A stretch of DNA of 34,871 bases from Methanobacteriota archaeon (GTDB lineage: Archaea; Thermoplasmatota; Thermoplasmata; Methanomassiliicoccales; Methanomethylophilaceae). Where the stretch lies: assembly GCA_012719315.1 (NCBI GenBank), contig JAAYAP010000011.1, forward strand, positions 1-34,871, given 5' to 3'. The notes beneath the pieces were generated by a model. It saw nothing but the letters and a program-made list of their open reading frames with translations, did no database searches and was not told where the DNA came from. The position numbers and the translations under genes were made by a program. This document shows, in pieces, positions 1 to 7,904 of this stretch. Position 1 is the first letter of the stretch; the number at the start of each line of letters is the position of its first letter.

Positions 1-464
1 ATCATGTCGTAGGCGGCGGGGTCGATCTTCTCGGGATTGGTGTCCTCGTACCTCAGCACGAGCTTCCCGCCGTAGCGTCTGACGTACTCGTCGTTGAGGA
101 TCGACACCCTGGTGTGGCCGATGTGCAATGGGCCCGAAGGTCCCGGGGCGATGCGCATGACCACCTTCCCCTCCTCGGCGCCCTCCAGGTCCGGGAGGTG
201 GTAGACGCGTTCCTTCTTCTCCCTGACGAGCAGCGAGGCGTCCAGCAGCCTGAGCGCCTCGGTCTGGGCCTCCGGGGCCATCCGGTTGACCTCTCCGACC
301 GCGGCGGCGACCATCTCCGCGACCTCGGCCGTCCTGCCCCTGTATTCGGGGAAGCCTCCGAGCACCTTGCCGATGACCGCCTTGGGGTTGGCGGTGCCTT
401 TGAAGAAGACGGCGTTCTGCAGTGCTAGTTTCCTGATCGTATCCTCGATGGATTCCCCGGACAT
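1..464 (-). CDS. gltX: Glutamyl-tRNA synthetase, archaeal type (N-terminal part, runs off the window)
   Basis: Class I aminoacyl-tRNA synthetase that charges tRNA-Glu (in many archaea also tRNA-Gln, for later amidation). The first 154 residues are visible. An N-terminal helical region of about 100 residues is typical of the archaeal/eukaryotic GluRS/GlnRS branch. It is followed by the start of the catalytic Rossmann fold, with RIAPGPSGPLHIGH carrying the HIGH ATP-binding motif at residues 114-117, and then YEDTNPEKI. The start ATG at 462-464 begins MSGESIEDTI. A TATA-like element (487-495) centred about 27 nt upstream suggests a leaderless message. The KMSKS region and anticodon-binding domain lie outside the window. 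The next gene, ubiD, is divergent. The family call is firm. Confidence 0.93.
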   Translation of the reverse strand, partial: MSGESIEDTIRKLALQNAVFFKGTANPKAVIGKVLGGFPEYRGRTAEVAEMVAAAVGEVNRMAPEAQTEALRLLDASLLVREKKERVYHLPDLEGAEEGKVVMRIAPGPSGPLHIGHTRVSILNDEYVRRYGGKLVLRYEDTNPEKIDPAAYDM

Positions 465-486
465 GGTCTCCACATCCTGATCCCCG

Positions 487-495
487 TATTTATCT
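487..495 (-). promoter_or_regulatory. TATA box of gltX
   Basis: On the minus strand this reads AAGATAAAT. Its centre lies about 27 nt upstream of the gltX ATG, so transcription should start at or next to the start codon (leaderless). Inferred from sequence and spacing only. Confidence 0.5.
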
Positions 496-572
496 TGTAT
501 CCGGCCCGCGGACGGATCCCGCACGCATGCGCCCGCGGATGCCGCGCGGACGTCGCGCGTGCTCCCAACCAC

Positions 573-581
573 AATTATAAA
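573..581 (+). promoter_or_regulatory. TATA box of the ubiD operon
   Basis: AATTATAAA in an otherwise GC-rich divergent intergenic region. It is centred about 27-28 nt before the ubiD ATG, which predicts a leaderless or nearly leaderless message. Confidence 0.6.
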
Positions 582-604
582 CATCGGCCACGTACGGGGA
601 ACCC

Positions 605-1867
605 ATGTCGCTCAAGGATTTCCTCGGAGAGGATGTTCGCATCATAGACGATTGGATCGATCCCGATTCGGGAGAAGCCACCCGCCGCCTGCACGAAGAC
701 CAGGAGACGACGGTGGTGTTCACCGACCTCAACGGGATGGAGGCCGCCGGCAACGTGTTCTCGACCAGGGAGAAGATCGCCGCCGCGCTGGGCATCGGGG
801 CGGACGACATCATCGCCCGCCTGTCGGACGCCATCGACCGCCCCGTCGCGGTCGAGGAGACGGACGACCCCGTGTTCAGGAGCAGGTCGGTCGCGACCGA
901 CCTGACCGCTCTGCCGATCCCCAAGTACTACCCCGAGGACCGGGGCCGCTACATCACCTCCGGCGTCATCGTCGCCGAGTCCGGCGGCCGGAGGAACATC
1001 TCCTTCCACCGGATGATGGTCATCGACAGGGACAGCCTGGCGGTGCGGTTGGTGCCCAGGCACCTCTACACGATGTTCAGGGAGTCCGAGGAGCGGGGCG
1101 AGGAGCTCAGGATCTCCATCTGCGTGGGTGTGCCCCCCGAGGTCCTGCTGGCCGCGGCGGTCGTGGTCGACTACGGCGTCGACGAGCTGACGATCGCCTC
1201 GGCGCTCAGCATGGCCTGCCGCGGCAGGCCGCTCGCGGTCGGCAGATGCGACAACGGGCTCCTGGTGCCGTCCGACTGCGATTACGTCATGGAGGGCAGG
1301 ATCACCCTGGACAAGGTCGAGGAGGGTCCGTTCGTCGACATCACCGGCACCTACGACGCCGTGCGCATGCAGCCCGTGATCAAAATCGAGAAGACCTGGA
1401 CCGCGCCCGACCCGTGCTTCCACCTGCTGCTCCCCGGCGGCTACGACCACTTCCTGCTGATGGGTCTGCCGCGGGAGCCGATGATCCTGAAGACCGTCAG
1501 GCAGGCGGTCCCCAGGGTCAGGGCCGTCCGCCTCACCGAAGGCGGGTGCTGCTGGCTGAACGGGGTGGTCTCGATCGCCAAGAACAAGGAGGGCGACGGG
1601 GTCAACGCGATCCTGGCGGCCTTCACCGGGCATCCCTCGATGAAGAGCGTGATCGTCGTCGACGAGGACATCGACATCTTCGACGACCGCGAGGTGGAAT
1701 GGGCGGTGGCGACCAGGATGCAGGGCGACCGCATCCTGAGGATACCGGGGGCGGCGGGCTCCTCCCTCGATCCGAGCACCTCGTCGACCACATACAAGGT
1801 CGGATACGATGCGACGCTGCCGATCGGCACGGATATGTTCATGTTCGAGAAGGCGAAGCTGAGATGA
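605..1867 (+). CDS. ubiD: UbiD-family prenylated-FMN decarboxylase (possible anhydromevalonate phosphate decarboxylase)
   Basis: A 420-residue UbiD decarboxylase. The family uses prenylated FMN and a divalent metal to decarboxylate alpha,beta-unsaturated or aromatic acids. Visible family signatures include the metal/cofactor-loop segment RRNISFHRMM (about residues 129-138), EGPFVDITGTYD (about 240-251), and the Arg-Glu-Pro segment LPREPMI late in the fold. Archaeal UbiD proteins of this length include the anhydromevalonate phosphate decarboxylase of the archaeal mevalonate pathway, which is the most economical functional guess. Substrate cannot be read from sequence. The start is fixed by a TATA box about 27 nt upstream. 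The stop overlaps the next gene's ATG (ATGA), so the two are probably translationally coupled. No UbiX-like prenyltransferase lies nearby. Confidence 0.85.
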   Translation: MSLKDFLGEDVRIIDDWIDPDSGEATRRLHEDQETTVVFTDLNGMEAAGNVFSTREKIAAALGIGADDIIARLSDAIDRPVAVEETDDPVFRSRSVATDLTALPIPKYYPEDRGRYITSGVIVAESGGRRNISFHRMMVIDRDSLAVRLVPRHLYTMFRESEERGEELRISICVGVPPEVLLAAAVVVDYGVDELTIASALSMACRGRPLAVGRCDNGLLVPSDCDYVMEGRITLDKVEEGPFVDITGTYDAVRMQPVIKIEKTWTAPDPCFHLLLPGGYDHFLLMGLPREPMILKTVRQAVPRVRAVRLTEGGCCWLNGVVSIAKNKEGDGVNAILAAFTGHPSMKSVIVVDEDIDIFDDREVEWAVATRMQGDRILRIPGAAGSSLDPSTSSTTYKVGYDATLPIGTDMFMFEKAKLR

Positions 1868-3378
1868 GAGGACGGCGCGAGGGGTTCTGCGCCGCCACCC
1901 GCAGCTTCTACGGCGGCGGCATGAGCGCCAAGGAGTACAAGGGCATCTCCGGGGGCTTCGGCAGCTACTCCCAGAGGGGAGGACGGGCGGGCATGGTCCG
2001 TCTGAGGCTGGCCGGCGGCGTCCTCGACCGGGAGCGGCTGGATTTCATCGTCGACTGCATCGACCGTCACGGCATCGGCAGGGTCCACATGACCGCCTGC
2101 CAATCGCTGCAGCTGCACGACCTCGACGCCGAGGCGGTCTGCGCCATCGTCGGCGAGGCACCCGCCCACGGGATCGACACCTTCGGCGGCGGAGGCGACC
2201 ATCCGCGGAACGTCATGGCCTCGCCGCTGTCCGGCGTCGATCCGGAAGGGTGCTTCGACGTGCTCCCCTACGCGGTCGCGACCGAGCGCTACGTGCTCTC
2301 GCTGGCCGGGAGCATCGACCTGCCGCGGAAGCTGAAGATCGCCTTCGCCGCGTCGCCCGCCAACGACGTGCACGCGACGTTCAGGGACCTGGGGTTCCTG
2401 GCGAGGCCCGACGGCAGGTTCGATGTCCACACGGCCGGCGGCCTCGGGAGGGACCCGCGTCCCGGCCTGCACACGGCCGTGGCGGAGCCGTCCGAGGTCC
2501 TCCTGCACGTGCGGGCGATGATCGACGTCTTCCAGGAGCACGGCGACCGCGGCAACCGGGCGCGGGCACGGACGCGTTTCATCCCCGAGACGCTCGGCGA
2601 GGAACGCTACCGGGAGGCTTACGCCCGGGCTCTGGCGGAAGCCGGACGGGCCGGCGTGCCGCGGATCGGCCCGCCTGCGGAGACCTATGCCCCCGAGGCG
2701 TCGGTCCTCGTCGCCCCGCGCATACGCACGCAGCGGCAGGCGGGCCTGCACAGCGTCTCCTGGCATCCGGTCGGCGGCGATATCGGGCCGGCGATGCTGA
2801 AGCGGTTGCGGGATGCGCTCCGCGGGATGCCCGGGGCGGAGCTGAGGCTCTCCACCGATCAGACGCTGCATATCATCAACTGCGGCCGCGGGGACGCGGA
2901 CACGTTGGCCGGACTGACGGCCGACGGTGCCGCCGATGTTTTCGAGGCCTCGGTCTCGTGCGTGGGCGCAACCGTGTGCCAGATCGGCCTGCGCGATTCG
3001 CGCGCGCTGCTGGAGCGATTGGTCGCGATGTCCAGGCGCAACGCCTTCCCGGACGGGACGCTCCCGCAGGTGCGCATCTCCGGCTGCGGCTCCTCGTGCG
3101 CAGCGCATCAGATCGGGACGATCGGCTTCGTCGGAGTCTCGGCGCGCACTGCCGACGGCGATCCGGTGCCCGCCTACGCGGTGACGGTCGGCGGTTCGAG
3201 ACAGGCCGGGCGCGAATGCTTCGGCAGAACGGTCGGGAGCATACCCGAGGACAGGGTGCCGGCGTTCATGGAGGCCGTCGGCCGAACGGTCATGGCCTCC
3301 GGCAAGGGTTTTGCGGACTGGTATGCCGACGATCCCGACGCGTTCGGGGCGATCGCCTCGGAGTACACGGTCGGATGA
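1864..3378 (+). CDS. Siroheme-type sulfite/nitrite reductase-like protein
   Basis: A 504-residue member of the sulfite/nitrite reductase hemoprotein family with the usual duplicated half-domain layout: a ferredoxin-like SiR half (GGFGSYSQRGG...TACQSLQLHD), NVMASPLSGVDP, then a second half-domain. The siroheme/[4Fe-4S] ligands are present as C366-x5-C372 (CVGATVC) and C408-x3-C412 (CGSSC). The family performs six-electron reduction of sulfite to sulfide or nitrite to ammonia. There is no fused ferredoxin or F420H2 oxidase domain, so an external donor is needed. The start is taken at the ATGA overlap with ubiD. An internal ATG at 1921 (MSAKEYKG) would still keep the whole first half-domain. The physiological substrate is unknown. 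The gene ends convergently with purA. Confidence 0.85.
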   Translation: MRGRREGFCAATRSFYGGGMSAKEYKGISGGFGSYSQRGGRAGMVRLRLAGGVLDRERLDFIVDCIDRHGIGRVHMTACQSLQLHDLDAEAVCAIVGEAPAHGIDTFGGGGDHPRNVMASPLSGVDPEGCFDVLPYAVATERYVLSLAGSIDLPRKLKIAFAASPANDVHATFRDLGFLARPDGRFDVHTAGGLGRDPRPGLHTAVAEPSEVLLHVRAMIDVFQEHGDRGNRARARTRFIPETLGEERYREAYARALAEAGRAGVPRIGPPAETYAPEASVLVAPRIRTQRQAGLHSVSWHPVGGDIGPAMLKRLRDALRGMPGAELRLSTDQTLHIINCGRGDADTLAGLTADGAADVFEASVSCVGATVCQIGLRDSRALLERLVAMSRRNAFPDGTLPQVRISGCGSSCAAHQIGTIGFVGVSARTADGDPVPAYAVTVGGSRQAGRECFGRTVGSIPEDRVPAFMEAVGRTVMASGKGFADWYADDPDAFGAIASEYTVG

Positions 3379-3429
3379 CGGCTTCTGCCAGATCCGTCGT
3401 CTGAGGCGCACGCGCCCCGGAGGTCCGTT

Positions 3430-4737
3430 TCAGTCCCACCAGCGTCCGCCGCGGCGGTCGATGGTCTCGTTCCGGTCGGGGCCGATGCTCACGATGTCCG
3501 CGGGCACCTTCAGGAAGTCCTCGACGTACTCGATGTATCCGCGCATCTCGGCGGGCAGGGCGTCGTAGCCCTCCCTGACGACGGCCTCGGTGTCGTTCCA
3601 TGACTTCCAGCCTTTCATCGTCTTGTAGACGGGTTCGGCCCGCTGCATGCGGGAGATCGACGCCGGCAGGTGCTCGACGGTCTCGCCGTCGATCCTGTAG
3701 GCAGTGCACACCGGTATCTCCTCGTAATCGTTGAGCACGTCGAGCTTGGTCATCGCCAACGAGGTGAAGCCGCACATCCGCGTGGCGTGCTCGGCGACCA
3801 CGAGGTCGAGCCAGCCGCATCTGCGGCTCCTGCCGGTGGTGACGCCGATCTCGCCGCCTTTGACCTGCAGCCTCCGCTCCTCCTCGCCCTGCAGGCCGGT
3901 GACGAACGGCCCCTCGCCCACACGGGTGGTGTAGGCCTTGAGGCAGCCGATCACCTGTCCGATCCGGTTCGGGGCGACCCCCGCGCCGGTGCAGATGCCG
4001 CCGCCGCAGGTGGCGGAGGAGGTCACATAGGGATAGGTGCCGTGGTCGATGTCGAGCATCGCCCCCTGGGCACCTTCGAAAAGCACGTTGTCGCCCGCAT
4101 CCAGGGCGTCGTTGATCAGGACCGAGGTGTCGCAGATGCGGTCGCCGACCGCCTCCTTCCACCCCATCATCTTCGCGAAGAGCGATTCGACCGTGCACCC
4201 GCACCGCTCCCCGCCGAGCATCCCCAGGAGGTCGTTCTTGTAGCCGATCAGGAAGCGTATCTTCTCCTTCAGCAGATCCTCTTCGAGCAGGTCCCCGGCC
4301 CGGAACCCGATCCGGGCCATCTTGTCCTGGTAGGCGGGCCCGATGCCCTTCTTGGTCGTGCCCACCACGCCTTTGCCGCGGTAGGCCTCCTCGGCGCCGT
4401 CCAGCTTCTTGTGGTAGTTCATGATCAGATGGGCGCGGTCGGAGATCCTCAGGCCGTCGATGTTGCATCCGTTCTCCAGGACATGCTCCACCTCGACGAG
4501 CAGCTCCTCCATGTTGACGACGACGCCGTTGCCGATGACGGCGAGCTTGCCCGGCCTGACCACGCCCGACGGCAGCCCGTGGAGCTTGAACACCCGGTCG
4601 CCGACGATGATGGTGTGACCGGCGTTGTTACCGCCCTGGAACCGGACCACCATGTCCGCTTCCCCGCTGAGATAATCGGTTATCTTCCCTTTACCCTCGT
4701 CGCCCCACTGGGCACCAATGATTGCAAGGCTCGGCAT
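3430..4737 (-). CDS. purA: Adenylosuccinate synthetase
   Basis: GTP-dependent ligation of IMP and aspartate to adenylosuccinate, the first committed step to AMP. At 435 residues it is full length and of the longer (bacterial-like) size class. The N-terminal GDEGKGK loop at residues 12-18 includes catalytic Asp13. GNNAGHT contains His41. Further on are GTTKKGIGPAYQDK, EGAQGAMLDIDHGTYPYVTSS and a C-terminal DRNETI segment. The start is supported by a Shine-Dalgarno AGGTGG (4742-4747) four nucleotides upstream of the ATG. The gene lies downstream of trm1 and the THEP1 NTPase in the same direction, but has its own TATA-like element in the 45-nt gap. Confidence 0.97.
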   Translation of the reverse strand: MPSLAIIGAQWGDEGKGKITDYLSGEADMVVRFQGGNNAGHTIIVGDRVFKLHGLPSGVVRPGKLAVIGNGVVVNMEELLVEVEHVLENGCNIDGLRISDRAHLIMNYHKKLDGAEEAYRGKGVVGTTKKGIGPAYQDKMARIGFRAGDLLEEDLLKEKIRFLIGYKNDLLGMLGGERCGCTVESLFAKMMGWKEAVGDRICDTSVLINDALDAGDNVLFEGAQGAMLDIDHGTYPYVTSSATCGGGICTGAGVAPNRIGQVIGCLKAYTTRVGEGPFVTGLQGEEERRLQVKGGEIGVTTGRSRRCGWLDLVVAEHATRMCGFTSLAMTKLDVLNDYEEIPVCTAYRIDGETVEHLPASISRMQRAEPVYKTMKGWKSWNDTEAVVREGYDALPAEMRGYIEYVEDFLKVPADIVSIGPDRNETIDRRGGRWWD

Positions 4738-4741
4738 GGAT

Positions 4742-4778
4742 CCACCTGCCGGCTACCAGTCCGTCGATGTCTATAAAC
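4742..4778 (-). promoter_or_regulatory. purA promoter and Shine-Dalgarno
   Basis: On the minus strand a TATA-like GTTTATAG (4771-4778) is followed by AGGTGG (4742-4747) just before the purA ATG at 4737. The predicted transcript start near 4748 gives a very short leader that just includes the ribosome-binding sequence. purA may therefore be transcribed separately from trm1. Confidence 0.45.
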
Positions 4779-4782
4779 GTTA

Positions 4783-5892
4783 TCACCCGCGGCGGACCGA
4801 TCCGGGGCTGACCGACGCGTAGACGGACTTGACCTCGGCCGCGGTCAGGTCGGTCTTGAACGCGGTCGGCGAGACGTGCGTCCGCGATGCCCGTCCGTGC
4901 TCGCGGAGCGCGTCGATCAGCTCCCCGAGCTTGGGCGGGGAGAGCTTCAGATGCGAGGAGAGCTCGCTCAGGTCGTAATGGAAGGCCTCGTCCAGCTCCT
5001 CGTTCCAGATGTCCAGCGTCTTGGCGCAGCGCCGTTCCGCGGCCATGCCGTCCGCGGCCATGCGCGCCACGGCCCCGCGGTCGTGGAGCGGGCCCATCCA
5101 GAACGGGCCCAGTCCGTGCGTGCCGTCGCAGGTGCGCGAGAACGAGCGTTCCAGCGTGGCGGCGTCGTAGGACATGTAGCCGAGGCGGTCCAGGGTCCGG
5201 TCGGCCGCCGCCGCCCCCTCGGTCACCTGCACATAGGTCCTGAAGTAGTGGTCGGCGTAGAACGAGAGCAGCGGCTTCATGCCGCGGTCGGCTTTGGCGA
5301 GCTCGCCGGCGACCGTGCACATCAGTATGCGCAGCCCGCCCTCGTGGCAGAGGTGGCCCCTGACCGGCTCCGACCGGTACCTGCGCCTGCACTTGGCGGC
5401 GTGCGCCCCGGCCAGGGGCGCGGTGTCGGTGGCGGTGATCGCCAGGATCCCCTGCCGGCGGCAGCCGCGGATCGCCGATTGGATGAAAGGCACGGGCGAG
5501 CCGAACGGATCGATGTCGACGTAGTCGTAGGACTCCTCGCTCAGGAGCGAATGCATGTTCCGGTTGACCGCCCTGCAGTCGGCGAGCCGGTTGAGCTCGA
5601 TGTTCGCCTCGATGTACGGCATGGCGGCGGGGTTGATGTCGTTGGCCGTGACCCGGGTGCCGGGCACCTCGTTGGCGATGCGCGCCGCCCGTGCTCCGGT
5701 GGCGGTCATGGCGTCGCAGACGGTCATCCCCGCGTGCCCGACGGCACGCAGGAGCATCACGCCGACATCGCGGTTGAATGCCATCTGCTCGTTGAAGAAG
5801 ACGTCGCCGCCCCTGGTGCCGGGTCCGCGGAGGGAGCGGTTCTCGGGGACCGCCAGAACAGTGGAGCCCTCGATGATGGTGGTCGCGGTCAT
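4783..5892 (-). CDS. trm1: tRNA (guanine26-N2)-dimethyltransferase Trm1
   Basis: SAM-dependent dimethylation of G26 at the D-arm/anticodon-arm junction of tRNA, an archaeal/eukaryotic modification. 369 residues. The N-terminal FFNEQMAFNRDVG segment is a Trm1 hallmark. The SAM-binding Rossmann fold is DAMTATGARAAR (about 61-72) and TANDINP (about 82-88). The catalytic-site motif DIDPFGSP is at residues 126-133. The C-terminal half has the Trm1-specific region (YFRTYVQVTEG, then a helical tail). The ATG overlaps the stop of the upstream NTPase gene by one base (TGATG), so the two are coupled. The identity is secure. Confidence 0.95.
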   Translation of the reverse strand: MTATTIIEGSTVLAVPENRSLRGPGTRGGDVFFNEQMAFNRDVGVMLLRAVGHAGMTVCDAMTATGARAARIANEVPGTRVTANDINPAAMPYIEANIELNRLADCRAVNRNMHSLLSEESYDYVDIDPFGSPVPFIQSAIRGCRRQGILAITATDTAPLAGAHAAKCRRRYRSEPVRGHLCHEGGLRILMCTVAGELAKADRGMKPLLSFYADHYFRTYVQVTEGAAAADRTLDRLGYMSYDAATLERSFSRTCDGTHGLGPFWMGPLHDRGAVARMAADGMAAERRCAKTLDIWNEELDEAFHYDLSELSSHLKLSPPKLGELIDALREHGRASRTHVSPTAFKTDLTAAEVKSVYASVSPGSVRRG

Positions 5893-6437
5893 CAGGCGTT
5901 TTCACCGTGCATCAGGCGGATGATCTTGTACGGGAGGAGGTTCCGGTTGGTCGGTGTGACCTCGAGGATGCGGACGTCGTCCCGTCTCCGGATATCCTGC
6001 AGCAGGGGGTTCCTCGATTTCTTATGCAGCGTCAGGATCATCGGCTTGTTGCGCTCCAGAGCCCATTTGACGGTATCGACGAACAGCTGGCTCTCGACCT
6101 CGATCTTGCCGATCTCGTCGATGACCACGATATCGCATTCCTCGCACGCCTGCCGGATGGCTGCGATGCCGACCTCCTCGAACCTGTCGAGGTCGACGCC
6201 GATCCGGCCGATCATGATCTTGCTCTCGGTCTCCTGGTCGGCGAAGGACTGCGATTCCCCGGTGAGTATGTTCCTGACGGTGAAGCCGATCTTGCGCCTG
6301 CCGTCGGTGACGGGCTCGTTGATCATGCCGCCCACGGTGTGGCCGCCGTCCCTGAGCATCTCTATGACACGCATCAACGTGTATGTCTTACCGGAACCGG
6401 GCAAGCCGGTTATGCCAATCTTGATATCGCTGACCAT
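5892..6437 (-). CDS. THEP1-like P-loop nucleoside-triphosphatase
   Basis: A 181-residue NTPase of the archaeal/eukaryotic THEP1 (NTPase_1) family, which hydrolyses NTPs in vitro and whose cellular role is uncertain. Visible motifs: Walker A GLPGSGKT at 11-18; the family-specific KIGFTVRNILTGE stretch; IGRIGVDLDRFEE; Walker B VVIDEIGKIE with D107/E108; and a TLHKKSRNP segment. The gene leads a THEP1-trm1 pair joined by a one-base stop/start overlap, suggesting coupled expression with tRNA modification. No Shine-Dalgarno is visible. The likely TATA (GATATATAG, about 6483-6490) would give a leader of about 23 nt. Confidence 0.9.
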   Translation of the reverse strand: MVSDIKIGITGLPGSGKTYTLMRVIEMLRDGGHTVGGMINEPVTDGRRKIGFTVRNILTGESQSFADQETESKIMIGRIGVDLDRFEEVGIAAIRQACEECDIVVIDEIGKIEVESQLFVDTVKWALERNKPMILTLHKKSRNPLLQDIRRRDDVRILEVTPTNRNLLPYKIIRLMHGENA

Positions 6438-6497
6438 GATAATCGCTTGAACACAAATTGCGTTCCTGAATATGGTTAAGACTATATATCGATTTGT

Positions 6498-6881
6498 TCA
6501 GAATCCGGTCTTGATGTCCGAAATGTACATGAGCGGGTAGTTGAGGTCCCGGTTGAAGCGCATCTCGGCGGTGACGACCACGTCCTCGATGCGTATCCTC
6601 AGCACGACGTCCAGCATCTCGCCGGTCAGCGAGCAGTAGGAGTACTCGTCCTTCTTGGCGACGAACCCGCTCCGGTCGATGCGGACCCTGACGTCCTTGA
6701 CATAAGGTTGGACCAGGACCCCGCTCTCGATCGACCGCTCCAGGTCCTCGACGCTGTCGGCGTTGACGGGCACGCCCACGAACTGATGGTAGATGGTGCC
6801 CATCTTGATCCCGGCCTCGAACAGCGCCCGCTCCCTCACACTGCAGCCGAACATCCCGGCCGCACGCTCCTCCCGGTTCAT
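6498..6881 (-). CDS. mptD: Archaeal dihydroneopterin aldolase
   Basis: A 127-residue protein matching the archaeal dihydroneopterin aldolase family (MptD). It converts 7,8-dihydroneopterin to 6-hydroxymethyl-dihydropterin and glycolaldehyde on the route to methanopterin or folate-type cofactors. The family signature is easy to see: FEAGIKMGTIYHQFVGVPV (residues 21-39, with E22 and H32), VQPYVKDVRVRIDR (57-70, with Q58), then a strand-rich second half ending near PLMYISDI. These acidic, His and Gln positions correspond to residues reported as important in methanogen MptD. Length is typical. The gene is divergent from nadA across a shared TTTAAA element, with the start about 27 nt from it. Confidence 0.85.
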   Translation of the reverse strand: MNREERAAGMFGCSVRERALFEAGIKMGTIYHQFVGVPVNADSVEDLERSIESGVLVQPYVKDVRVRIDRSGFVAKKDEYSYCSLTGEMLDVVLRIRIEDVVVTAEMRFNRDLNYPLMYISDIKTGF

Positions 6882-6905
6882 GGTATGGCGTAGATGGGCG
6901 GAACA

Positions 6906-6911
6906 TTTAAA
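6906..6911. promoter_or_regulatory. Shared palindromic TATA element between mptD and nadA
   Basis: A single TTTAAA palindrome centred at 6908.5. It lies 26.5 nt from the A of the nadA ATG (6935) and 27.5 nt from the A of the mptD ATG (6881). The 53-bp divergent spacer has no second AT-rich box at the right distance, so one TBP site may serve two leaderless transcripts. Confidence 0.55.
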
Positions 6912-6934
6912 GAATATGCGCCATACCGAGACCC

Positions 6935-7837
6935 ATGGGATCTGTAGAGGATCGGATTCGCAGGTTGAAGGCCGAGAGGAACGCGGTCATCCTGGCGCAC
7001 AACTACACCACGGCCGCGGTGCAGGAGCTCGCCGATTTCGTCGGCGATTCGCTCGGGCTCGCCCAGATGGCCGCGGCGACCGATGCCGACGTCATCGTCT
7101 TCTGCGGCGTGTCGTTCATGGGCGAGACCGCCAAGATACTCTGCCCGGGCAAGGAGGTGCTCCTGCCCGAGCCCGAGGCGCACTGCCCCATGGCTTCGAT
7201 GTGCACCGCCGAGCAGATCCGTCAGATGCGGGCGCGCCGTCCCGGCCACGCGGTGGTCGGCTACGTCAACAGCACCGCTTCGTCCAAGACCGAGATGGAC
7301 ATCTGCTGCACCTCGTCCAACGCCGTCGAGGTGGTGGCCAACCTCGATGCCGACAAGGTGATCTTCGTCCCCGACCTCAACCTGGGGGCGTACGTCGCCT
7401 CCAAGGTCGGCAAGGAGGTGGTCCTGTGGGACGGCTTCTGCCCGATCCACCACGCCATCACCGTCAGGCAGGTGCGGGCGCTCGCGGAGAGGTTCCCGGA
7501 CGCTCCCGTCCTGGCCCATCCCGAATGCCGGGCCGACGTCCTCGCCGAGGCCGACTTCATCGGCTCGACCGAGGGGATCCTCAACGAGGCCAAGGCCTCC
7601 GACGCCGTCGATTTCATCATCCTCACCGAGGTCGGCATGGGCCACCGGCTCGAGCGCGAATGCCCCGGCAAGCGCTTCCACTTCCCCGAGCAGGCGGTCT
7701 GCACGGCGATGAAGATGATCGACCCCGAATCGGTGCTGCACGTGCTGGAGACCGGGGAGAACCGCGTGGTCCTGCCCGACGACGTCATGAAGCGCGCCTA
7801 CAAACCGGTCAAGAGGATGACCGAGAACGGCATCTGA
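6935..7837 (+). CDS. nadA: Quinolinate synthase
   Basis: Condenses iminoaspartate with dihydroxyacetone phosphate to quinolinate in de novo NAD synthesis, using an oxygen-sensitive [4Fe-4S] cluster. 300 residues, normal for the family. AHNYTTAAVQELADFVGDS is the N-terminal substrate-binding signature. The three cluster cysteines are C84 (EAHCPMA), C169 (DGFCPIHH) and C256 (EQAVCTAMK). FCGVSFMGETAKIL and HPECRADV are also conserved. The predicted message is leaderless from the shared TTTAAA element. The partner genes nadB/aspartate dehydrogenase and nadC are not in the window. Confidence 0.96.
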   Translation: MGSVEDRIRRLKAERNAVILAHNYTTAAVQELADFVGDSLGLAQMAAATDADVIVFCGVSFMGETAKILCPGKEVLLPEPEAHCPMASMCTAEQIRQMRARRPGHAVVGYVNSTASSKTEMDICCTSSNAVEVVANLDADKVIFVPDLNLGAYVASKVGKEVVLWDGFCPIHHAITVRQVRALAERFPDAPVLAHPECRADVLAEADFIGSTEGILNEAKASDAVDFIILTEVGMGHRLERECPGKRFHFPEQAVCTAMKMIDPESVLHVLETGENRVVLPDDVMKRAYKPVKRMTENGI

Positions 7838-7859
7838 GGCACCGGGCCGCGGACAAAGG

Positions 7860-7867
7860 CTTATAGC
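7860..7867 (+). promoter_or_regulatory. TATA-like element of the trkA-trkH operon
   Basis: CTTATAGC in the 67-nt spacer after nadA. A start about 26 nt downstream leaves a short leader that includes GGGAAGG (about 7889-7895), about nine bases before the trkA ATG, as the ribosome-binding site. Confidence 0.4.
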
Positions 7868-7904
7868 GTCACCCATCCATCGGATTGCGGGAAGGCGTTC
7901 GCTG

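Noticed and set aside
3379..3429. A GGCG...CGCC element between the reductase gene and purA as a terminator.
   Set aside because: The stem is only four to five bases and there is no T-tract on either strand.
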